Positions 4,983-9,645 of a stretch of 9,645 bases of DNA are shown in pieces (position 1 is the stretch's first letter; the number at the start of each line of letters is the position of its first letter). The DNA comes from Nostoc sp. CHAB 5715 (GTDB lineage Bacteria; Cyanobacteriota; Cyanobacteriia; Cyanobacteriales; Nostocaceae), in NCBI RefSeq assembly GCF_020829685.1, contig NZ_JAIVFR010000177.1:1-9645 (forward strand). The letters run 5' to 3'. The notes under the pieces are model-generated. The model had not been told where the DNA came from. It saw nothing but the letters and a program-made list of their open reading frames with translations, and did not search any database. Made by a program: the position numbers and the translations under genes.

Positions 4983-6089
4983 TTATGCTGCTTGCGGCTC
5001 AACCAGATTTTCTATTCCTTGAATCACAGTTGCCGATTCAATTTTGTCACCTGCCTTTAGTTTATCCAAAACTTCTTTGCCTTCGGTAAGATAGCCAAAC
5101 ACGGCATAACGTCCATCTAATAGGTTGCGTCCGGCGGGGGTGAGTTCTGGTTCAAAGAGAAAGAAGAAAAATTGTGATGAACCTCCATTGACTTCACTTT
5201 CGGGACGAGCCATCACCACTGCCCCAAAGGCAGAGAAAGGTAAAACTGGCATATCGATGTAACGACCAGCTTCTTCTAGAGTAATGCCATAAGTAGGTGC
5301 TTTATCACCTTCAACTAATACTTCTAAGGGAATAGCACGATATTTGCCCGTGTTTGGGTCAATAAAACCTACGTCTTTGCCAACAGGATCTCCAGTTTGC
5401 AGAAAGTAAGATTCTTCAGAACGGGTAAATTCTAAGCCATTATAAAAACCCCTCTGCACCAAATCTACAAAATTACCAGCAGTGACAGGGGCGCTATAAC
5501 CATCTACTACAAGGGTCAAATCGCCTTTGTTGGTTTTAATTTCTACAGTAGCACGACCTTTAAGTTGTGGCAGGTTACTGTATTGGGCAGGCACTTCAAA
5601 GGGGAATTCTTTCACCATTGACTCTTCTAACTGAGTAACGAGATTCAGAAGTTTGCCTCTCTCTTGGAGAATTTGTTCTTTATCTTTACTCTTTGCCAAT
5701 TCTTCCAATTTACCCACCCCAGATTTCAACTCGGTAATCCAAGCTTCGGCTTGGGGTTGGCGTTCTTCGGGAACGCTTGTTAAGATTTGGGAGGGTTTAT
5801 CGAGAATCCGGGATGCTTTGCTGATGTCCTTGGAAATAGCACCCCACCGCCGATTCGCCCGCAGTTGGGCAGAGATGTCCTCGAAACTGGCTTGTAGTTG
5901 CCGTACAGGTTTGTTATCTATCGGGAGTGCATACCGCAACAAAGCCTTACCGTCGGTAATTGCATTGCCTGCGGGCAGTGCGGCGCTACTGGAGGGAGTC
6001 CACCCAGCTGTAGTTATGCCTAAAAATATTGTTACCAGCAGTATTGCCATTAGGCTGTTGTTCAGCCAGGATTTTAATAAGTTAAGCAT
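4983..6089 (-). CDS. Cyclophilin-type peptidyl-prolyl isomerase, CYP38/TLP40-like
   Basis: 368 residues from ATG 6089; an in-frame ATG at 6110 would add seven. The frame stays open further upstream only because it reads through repeats. Residues 10-29 form a hydrophobic signal or anchor, suggesting export to the thylakoid lumen or periplasm. Residues 45-165 are a charged helical region like the PsbQ-like helical domain of plant CYP38/TLP40, and 178-360 a cyclophilin barrel (NFVDLVQRGFYNGLEFTR, QTGDP, SSQFFFFLFEP, LLDGRYAVFG). Compared with human CypA, R55, F60 and Q63 equivalents are kept (R223, F229, Q231), but W121 and H126 are L323 and Y328, suggesting weak or absent isomerase activity. 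Plant CYP38 helps photosystem II assembly; a similar role is inferred. It is divergent from efp. Confidence 0.88.
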   Translation of the reverse strand: MLNLLKSWLNNSLMAILLVTIFLGITTAGWTPSSSAALPAGNAITDGKALLRYALPIDNKPVRQLQASFEDISAQLRANRRWGAISKDISKASRILDKPSQILTSVPEERQPQAEAWITELKSGVGKLEELAKSKDKEQILQERGKLLNLVTQLEESMVKEFPFEVPAQYSNLPQLKGRATVEIKTNKGDLTLVVDGYSAPVTAGNFVDLVQRGFYNGLEFTRSEESYFLQTGDPVGKDVGFIDPNTGKYRAIPLEVLVEGDKAPTYGITLEEAGRYIDMPVLPFSAFGAVVMARPESEVNGGSSQFFFFLFEPELTPAGRNLLDGRYAVFGYLTEGKEVLDKLKAGDKIESATVIQGIENLVEPQAA

Positions 6090-6156
6090 GGGATAACTCA
6101 AATGCAGCATTAAATTGTTGACTGGACGTAACCCATCAATAATCTTCCCATAGCAT

Positions 6157-6175
6157 GAGTGCTGAGTGTTGAGTG
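6157..6175. repeat. Short heptamer repeat (GAGTGYT)
   Basis: GAGTGCT, GAGTGTT and a partial GAGTG follow each other, 2.7 copies. It is another small heptamer repeat in the region upstream of the cyclophilin gene. Confidence 0.5.
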
Positions 6176-6196
6176 AAAATAAATGCAAGTGGATGG

Positions 6197-6265
6197 GGGA
6201 GATGAGGGAGATGAGGGAGATGAGGGAGATGAGGGAGATGAGGGAGATGAGGGAGATGAGGGAGA
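6197..6265. repeat. 9-bp tandem repeat array (GGGAGATGA)
   Basis: Seven perfect copies of GGGAGATGA (6197-6259) plus a partial GGGAGA. The array directly abuts the heptamer array. Read on the minus strand it encodes Ser-Leu-Ile or Ser-Ser-Pro repeats, which explains the long false extension of the cyclophilin frame. Copy number is likely to vary between strains. Confidence 0.95.
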
Positions 6266-6266
6266 A

Positions 6267-6322
6267 CCCAATGCCCAATGCCCAATGCCCAATGCCCAAT
6301 GCCCAATGCCCAATGCCCAATG
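6267..6322. repeat. Heptamer tandem repeat array (CCCAATG x8)
   Basis: Eight perfect, uninterrupted copies of CCCAATG, followed by CCCC. It is a short tandemly repeated repetitive (STRR) sequence of the heptanucleotide class described in heterocystous cyanobacteria. It lies between the divergent cyclophilin and efp genes, so it may separate or influence their promoters; that effect is speculative. Confidence 0.95.
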
Positions 6323-6399
6323 CCCCGTGACTAAATAGCTAATTACTCCGCTAGAAGGGTACAATAAATGCCGATTGTCTTCCAAAATTTGAAAGTTTC

Positions 6400-6957
6400 A
6401 TGATCTCCAGTAACGACTTTCGCCCCGGTGTTTCAATTGTATTAGATGGGTCTGTATGGCGAGTGCTAGAATTCCTGCACGTCAAGCCAGGCAAAGGTTC
6501 CGCTTTTGTCCGAACTAAGTTAAAAAATGTCCAGAGTGGCAGCGTGATGGAAAAAACGTTTCGAGCCGGGGAAACAGTTCCGCAAGCCACTCTAGAAAAA
6601 AGCACGATGCAGCATACCTATAAAGAGGGCGATGAGTACGTCTTTATGGATATGGAAACCTACGAAGAAGGCAGATTGAGCCGCGCACAAATTGGCGATC
6701 GCGTCAAATACCTCAAGGAAGGTATGGAAGCTGAAGTTATTAAGTGGGGCGACCAGGTGCTGGGAGTAGAATTGCCTAAGTCTGTGGTTCTGGAAATTGT
6801 ACAAACAGATCCAGGTTTAAAAGGTGACACTGCTACCGGTGGCTCAAAACCAGCAACTCTAGAAACTGGTGCAGTTGTGATGGTTCCTTTGTTTATCTCT
6901 CAAGGAGAACGCATCAAAGTTGATACTCAGGAAGATAAGTATATCAGCAGGGAATAA
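6400..6957 (+). CDS. efp: Translation elongation factor P
   Basis: 185 residues, the standard length. EF-P binds between the P and E sites of the ribosome and relieves stalling at consecutive prolines. The N-terminal KOW-like domain (1-65) has [19 protein letters not shown] and the loop [18 protein letters not shown]32 at the loop tip corresponds to E. coli K34, the site of beta-lysylation in that species; whether it is modified here cannot be told, and no epmA or earP gene is in the window. The central and C-terminal OB domains follow, ending in the conserved [17 protein letters not shown]. No clear Shine-Dalgarno precedes ATG 6400. It is followed in the same direction by accB after 109 bases, a gene order common in cyanobacteria and other bacteria. 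Confidence 0.97.
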   Translation: MISSNDFRPGVSIVLDGSVWRVLEFLHVKPGKGSAFVRTKLKNVQSGSVMEKTFRAGETVPQATLEKSTMQHTYKEGDEYVFMDMETYEEGRLSRAQIGDRVKYLKEGMEAEVIKWGDQVLGVELPKSVVLEIVQTDPGLKGDTATGGSKPATLETGAVVMVPLFISQGERIKVDTQEDKYISRE

Positions 6958-6961
6958 CTTT

Positions 6962-6977
6962 CATCTCTACGGAGATG
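6962..6977 (+). terminator. Hairpin with UACG tetraloop after efp
   Basis: CATCTC (6962-6967) and GAGATG (6972-6977) pair around TACG, giving a C(UACG)G loop of the very stable UNCG class, 5 bases after the efp stop. Only a weak T-rich stretch (CTTGTTCC) follows, so it may be a weak terminator, an RNA 3'-end stabiliser or a processing signal between efp and accB. Confidence 0.45.
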
Positions 6978-6991
6978 CTTGTTCCCGATGG

Positions 6992-7017
6992 AAATCCCTA
7001 CATAGGGATTTAATCCC
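6992..7017 (+). promoter_or_regulatory. Mutually exclusive hairpins in the accB leader
   Basis: AAATCCCTA 6992-7000 is complementary to TAGGGATTT 7003-7011. The same GGGATT (7005-7010) also pairs with AATCCC 7012-7017. The two stems share a strand and cannot form together. This could be an attenuator-like switch before accB (start 7067), or just a degenerate repeat. Confidence 0.35.
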
Positions 7018-7066
7018 TGCCACACTTAAGATGCTCATTTACGGATAGGTCGAGGTAATAAAAACT

Positions 7067-7624
7067 GTGCCATTGGACTTTAATGAAATCCGCCAACTAC
7101 TGGCAACTATCGCCCAAACAGATATTGCAGAAGTGACGCTCAAAAGCGATGATTTTGAACTAACAGTCCGTAAGGCTGTGAGCGTCAGCAATCAGATGTT
7201 GTCGGTAGGTCAAACGACCTTCGGCGGTGTGGTGGGTTCTGGCTCGACATCGGGTTCATCTGTGGGAAACCAGGTGAACGCGAGTCAGTTAACGGAGGTG
7301 TCCACATCTCGTGTGTTTGAGAATACTGGTACTAGCACACAATTGCAGTTGTCAGTAAATCCCCCCTCAACTCGTGACCAGAGATTAGTAGAAGTGCCTT
7401 CCCCAATGGTGGGAACGTTTTATCGCGCTCCTGCACCTGGGGAAGCGGCATTTGTGGAAGTAGGCGATCGCATCCGCAAGGGTCAAACTGTCTGTATCAT
7501 TGAAGCTATGAAGCTGATGAATGAAATCGAAGCCGAAGTCTCTGGACAGGTGATGGAAATTCTTCTCCAAAATGGCGACGCTGTAGAATATGGTCAACCT
7601 TTGATGCGAATTAACCCCGATTAA
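7067..7624 (+). CDS. accB: Acetyl-CoA carboxylase biotin carboxyl carrier protein
   Basis: 185 residues from GTG 7067, with GAGG at 7052-7055 upstream. AccB carries the biotin that is carboxylated by AccC and then donates CO2 to acetyl-CoA at AccA/AccD, the first step of fatty acid synthesis in the cytoplasm. The N-terminal domain (1-40) is MPLDFNEIRQLLATIAQT...DFELTVRK; residues 45-105 are a Ser/Thr/Gln/Gly-rich linker; the biotinyl domain (about 106-185) has VPSPMVGTFYRAPAPG and the biotinylation motif EAMKLMNEIEAE, with K149 as biotin site. It lies downstream of efp; accC is not next to it in this window, an ArsR-type gene follows instead. A HIP1 site is at 7464-7471. Confidence 0.97.
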   Translation: MPLDFNEIRQLLATIAQTDIAEVTLKSDDFELTVRKAVSVSNQMLSVGQTTFGGVVGSGSTSGSSVGNQVNASQLTEVSTSRVFENTGTSTQLQLSVNPPSTRDQRLVEVPSPMVGTFYRAPAPGEAAFVEVGDRIRKGQTVCIIEAMKLMNEIEAEVSGQVMEILLQNGDAVEYGQPLMRINPD

Positions 7625-7639
7625 GTATTAATCTATATA
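7611..7639 (+). promoter_or_regulatory. Weak candidate promoter for the ArsR-type gene
   Basis: TTAACC (7611-7616) and TATATA (7634-7639) are 17 bases apart, each 4 of 6 to consensus. The -35 lies in the end of accB. The predicted transcript start falls within the palindrome pair at 7644-7666. Support is weak. Confidence 0.3.
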
Positions 7640-7643
7640 TGAA

Positions 7644-7666
7644 ATGAGTCATCCCAAATGAGTCAT
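7644..7666. promoter_or_regulatory. Paired 9-bp palindromes, candidate ArsR-type operator
   Basis: ATGAGTCAT occurs at 7644-7652 and again at 7658-7666, each a 4-1-4 palindrome. They belong to a 12-bp direct repeat (AAATGAGTCATC, 7642-7653 and 7656-7667) with a 14-bp period. The pair sits between a possible -10 and the start of the regulator gene at 7700. ArsR-family repressors usually bind such symmetric sites near their own promoter; binding here is inferred. Confidence 0.4.
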
Positions 7667-7699
7667 CGTTAAAACTTCAGTCCTTGCGGGTTAATCCTG

Positions 7700-8047
7700 A
7701 TGAAACAAACGTTGCCTTTACCGCCAGAAGTGGTGCAACAAGTAGCTGAATACTTCAGTCTGTTAAGTGAGCCGATGCGCCTGCGGCTGCTCCACTTATT
7801 ACGGGATGAAGAAAAATGCGTGCAAGAGTTGGTAGAGGCAACACAGACTTCTCAGGCAAATGTATCAAAACACCTGAAGGTAATGTGGCAAGCAGGTATC
7901 CTTAGCCGCCGCAGTGAAGGAACTTGCGCCTATTACCGGGTGGAAGATCAAATGATTTTTGATTTGTGTAATCGGGTTTGCGATCGCCTTGCCACAAGGT
8001 TAGAGGAGCAAGCCCGTAATTTTCGTGTGTTAAATAGCAAACGTTAG
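7700..8047 (+). CDS. ArsR/SmtB-family winged-helix regulator
   Basis: 115 residues, the usual size of this family of dimeric repressors released by metals, thiol chemistry or other signals. It has FSLLSEPMRLRLLHLLRDEEKCVQELVEATQTSQANVSKHLKVMWQAGILSRR (about residues 19-71), the signature helix-turn-helix SQANVSKHLKVMWQAGIL, and the wing RSEGTCAYYRV. The metal motif of ArsR proteins, ELCVCDL, is here EKCVQEL: C40 is kept but the second cysteine is Q42. Other cysteines are C76, C90 and C94. The alpha-5 zinc ligands of SmtB are not seen. The effector is therefore unknown and may be a redox or non-metal signal. No target gene is adjacent except accB upstream, so autoregulation through the ATGAGTCAT pair is the best guess. 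Confidence 0.9.
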   Translation: MKQTLPLPPEVVQQVAEYFSLLSEPMRLRLLHLLRDEEKCVQELVEATQTSQANVSKHLKVMWQAGILSRRSEGTCAYYRVEDQMIFDLCNRVCDRLATRLEEQARNFRVLNSKR

Positions 8048-8051
8048 GTCT

Positions 8052-8084
8052 TTTGTCATTTGTCCTTTGTCCTTTGTCCTTTGT
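8052..8084. repeat. Heptamer tandem repeat (TTTGTCM)
   Basis: TTTGTCA once, TTTGTCC three times and a partial TTTGT run end to end just after the ArsR-type gene. It is the heptamer class of short tandem repeats typical of heterocystous cyanobacteria, and is partly complementary to the next array. Confidence 0.9.
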
Positions 8085-8089
8085 AAAAA

Positions 8090-8129
8090 ACTAATGACTA
8101 ATGACTAATGACTAATGACTAATGACTAA
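8090..8129. repeat. Heptamer tandem repeat (ACTAATG x5)
   Basis: Five perfect copies of ACTAATG (8090-8124) plus ACTAA. Its complement, in register TTAGTCA, is related to the TTTGTCM units 6 bases to the left, so the two arrays form an imperfect inverted repeat between convergent genes. The stop codon of the GerMN gene (TAG, minus strand 8128-8126) lies within the last partial unit. Confidence 0.9.
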
Positions 8130-8737
8130 AGGGGATAATTTTTCTGAAAGCTTTCACGAGTTAGCGGTTGTTGTAACTCTACACCCTCACCGCCTAAAAC
8201 ATCCAACGGTTTGCCGTTCACGTCAATGTACACCTTGGCTTTGGGATTTAAAGTTGTCGCAGTGTAAACAACTTGTCCCACGCGACCCATCATTGAGGTG
8301 CTTCCACCACCACTGGTAAAATCTTCAGATAAATTAACGTGAACTTCGTCATTTTCCGTTTTCAGCCCCAAAAGTTTGGTTCCTTTAGGAATAGTAGTAG
8401 AATTTGTCCCTTCTGTTGGGCCTGCTAACAAACTTTGGAAAGCTGCTTCTAATGGCTGGTTGGGGCGTATAGAAGCTACTCTAACAGGCTGGGGGACTAA
8501 AGCAACATTTTTGTCCGTTGGTTTTAGCCAGTAAACGTTAGGGCTTTGCTCATTAGCTGGCTGCCTAGTTGATGGCTGTGCTGGTTGTTCGATGCGCCCA
8601 GAAGGGTTTGATGGTGTGGGAGTATTGTTGGATTGTAAAGTAAACCAAGCTACGCCGCCACCCACCGCTACAACCACTGCTGAGACGGCTGCAATTACGC
8701 CTGAAGAAATACGATTAGATTCTTGTTGGTCTTTCAT
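8126..8737 (-). CDS. GerMN-domain membrane-anchored protein
   Basis: 203 residues from ATG 8737, which has AGGAAGG eight bases upstream (8746-8752); a TTG at 8743 is too close to that site. Residues 12-33 form one membrane-spanning or signal-anchor segment (VIAAVSAVVVAVGGGVAWF), followed by a Pro/Ser/Gln-rich linker (about 38-65) and a GerMN domain (about 67-190). The domain shows VYWLKP at its start, the PLEAAFQSLLAGPTEG motif, LLGLKTENDEVHVNLSEDF, and GQVVYTATTLNPKAKVYIDVNGKPL. GerMN was named from the Bacillus germination protein GerM, but it also occurs in non-sporulating bacteria as an extracytoplasmic, probably cell-envelope domain. Cyanobacteria do not form endospores, so the role here is unknown. 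It is convergent with the ArsR-type gene and downstream of proS on the same strand. Confidence 0.9.
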   Translation of the reverse strand: MKDQQESNRISSGVIAAVSAVVVAVGGGVAWFTLQSNNTPTPSNPSGRIEQPAQPSTRQPANEQSPNVYWLKPTDKNVALVPQPVRVASIRPNQPLEAAFQSLLAGPTEGTNSTTIPKGTKLLGLKTENDEVHVNLSEDFTSGGGSTSMMGRVGQVVYTATTLNPKAKVYIDVNGKPLDVLGGEGVELQQPLTRESFQKNYPL

Positions 8738-8951
8738 GTTCAAAACCTTCCTGACTGAGGGCTGATTTGGTAGTTATGTGAGGAGCAGCCTGCTTAAGGA
8801 CGATACTTATAACTGAAGAGTTTCCCGCTACCTGGAGGAGGCGATTATTTTTAATTCTGCAAGTTCCTAATTCAATTTTAGAATTTCTATTTCTAATCCG
8901 TCACCTGTCAAATTATGTAAATCTCATTCTTTTTGGAGATGATTGAGGATT

Positions 8952-9006
8952 AAATTTACAACGCAGAGGAACGCAAAGTAAAGTATTGATTCCTCTGCGT
9001 AAATTT
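8952..9006 (-). terminator. Long inverted repeat after proS
   Basis: ACGCAGAGGAA 8961-8971 pairs perfectly with TTCCTCTGCGT 8990-9000, with an 18-base interval. AAATTT 8952-8957 and AAATTT 9001-9006 extend the stem across a three-base bulge. It lies 5 bases after the proS stop. No long T-run follows on the minus strand, so terminator function is tentative. The CGCAGAGGAACGCAAAG wording also resembles a dispersed Nostoc-type repeat. In the rest of the 8738-9011 gap no clear promoter or gene was seen. Confidence 0.45.
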
Positions 9007-9011
9007 GGTGT

Positions 9012-9645
9012 TTAATTTTTTACCTGAATGGCGGCGGTAATCCACTTATGAAGTGTAGTTGTAACTTCCTCAATGACTATTTCTTGAGAGTTGCGGGTTG
9101 CTCTTTCTACAACTTCTACTTTGCCATTAGCGATCGCTCGTCCGGTTACAATTCTATAAGGTATGCCTATCAAGTCAGCATCTTTAAATTTCACTCCTGC
9201 ACGTTCATCGCGGTCATCGAGTAGGGTTTCGATTCCCCTGGAATTGAGTTCTGTGTAAAGTTTTTCGGCGATTTCGATTTGTTGAGCATCATTAATGTTA
9301 GGAATTGTGACGATCGCGTGGTAGGGTGCGATCGCAACTGGCCAAATAATCCCATCTTTATCGTAAGATTGCTCTACGGCAGCTTGCGCTAATCGTGATA
9401 CACCTACGCCAAAACAACCCATAAATAGCGGCTTTTCTTCACCCTGTTCATTGGTATAAGTTGCTCCCATCGCTTGGGAATATTTAGTGCCTAATTGGAA
9501 GATGTGACCTGCTTCAATTCCACGGGCGCTGAAGAGAGTTTGTTCTGGGTTATGAATGGCGCGATCGCCTGGTCTTGCCTTTCGTATATCTACTACAGCG
9601 TTTGGTAACTTAAATTGCTCACCCCAATTAGCACCAACTACGTGA
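9012..9645 (-). CDS. proS: Prolyl-tRNA synthetase, C-terminal part
   Basis: An open frame running off the right edge; 210 residues are visible, ending at TAA 9014-9012. It charges tRNA-Pro with proline in the cytoplasm. The visible part begins with [20 protein letters not shown] just after the editing insertion domain, then has class II catalytic motifs [24 protein letters not shown] and the motif 3 segment [21 protein letters not shown] with its conserved Arg. It ends with the anticodon-binding domain ([44 protein letters not shown]). This layout is the bacterial ProRS type with the editing insertion between motifs 2 and 3. Three HIP1 sites (9130, 9328, 9561) fall within it. The N-terminus lies outside the window. 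Confidence 0.95.
   Translation of the reverse strand, partial: HVVGANWGEQFKLPNAVVDIRKARPGDRAIHNPEQTLFSARGIEAGHIFQLGTKYSQAMGATYTNEQGEEKPLFMGCFGVGVSRLAQAAVEQSYDKDGIIWPVAIAPYHAIVTIPNINDAQQIEIAEKLYTELNSRGIETLLDDRDERAGVKFKDADLIGIPYRIVTGRAIANGKVEVVERATRNSQEIVIEEVTTTLHKWITAAIQVKN

Noticed and set aside
5653..6096. 147-residue plus-strand frame
   Set aside because: It is antisense to the well-supported cyclophilin coding region and has no recognisable domain.
6090..6320. N-terminal extension of the cyclophilin frame to 6320 (about 77 more residues)
   Set aside because: Most of the extension is translated 7-bp and 9-bp tandem repeats (GHWALGI and SLI units), ahead of a clear signal or anchor starting near 6089.
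6197..6322. Possible CRISPR array
   Set aside because: The 9-bp and 7-bp units are directly contiguous with no spacers.
6110..6385. 91-residue minus-strand frame with SSP and GHWALGI repeats
   Set aside because: It is another reading frame of the same repeat arrays, with no domain.
8122..8319. 65-residue plus-strand frame
   Set aside because: It starts in the heptamer array and lies antisense within the GerMN gene, with no ribosome binding site or domain.
8744..8880. Promoter for the GerMN gene on the minus strand
   Set aside because: Only isolated AT-rich -10-like words (such as TATAAG) were seen, without a matching -35.

Overview
The window looks like a chromosomal segment of a heterocystous (Nostocales-type) cyanobacterium. 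The signs are eight perfect HIP1 octamers (GCGATCGC), short tandem repeats of 7 and 9 bp between genes, an efp-accB gene pair, and a lumenal CYP38/TLP40-like cyclophilin. No rRNA, tRNA, CRISPR array, integrase or transposase was found.

Left part (1-1824, plus strand): the C-terminal end of an AraC-type regulator, a small YrhK-like membrane protein and a MATE efflux transporter. The last two overlap by one base and probably form one transcription unit.

Middle part (1825-4305, plus strand): an accessory-looking block. An NTF2/SnoaL-like gene and a MarR regulator with a cysteine-rich tail form a two-gene operon, followed by a short-chain dehydrogenase. The operon is bracketed by two related imperfect inverted repeats (1848-1941 and 3131-3224). 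Their ends resemble the R''/R' boxes of integron attC sites, so the operon may be, or may once have been, a mobile cassette. A 15-bp palindrome overlaps the -10 of a good promoter in front of the operon, and a palindrome of the same design lies between marR and the dehydrogenase gene. This suggests a small MarR-controlled regulon. No HIP1 octamer occurs between 492 and 4833.

Right part (4306-9645): mostly core cyanobacterial genes. A Uma2 endonuclease-fold gene ends inside a 20-bp palindrome. It is followed by the cyclophilin gene (minus strand), which lies between two 9-mer repeat arrays in opposite orientation and beside a heptamer array. Then come efp, accB and an ArsR-type regulator (plus strand), convergent with a GerMN-domain lipoprotein-like or membrane-anchored protein gene and the 3' end of proS (minus strand).

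Functionally, the right part combines translation (EF-P, ProRS), fatty acid synthesis (AccB) and thylakoid protein folding. The left and middle parts look like efflux and stress-response functions with local regulators. The most notable points are the attC-like pair around the NTF2-marR operon and the shared palindromes that probably bind the MarR protein.
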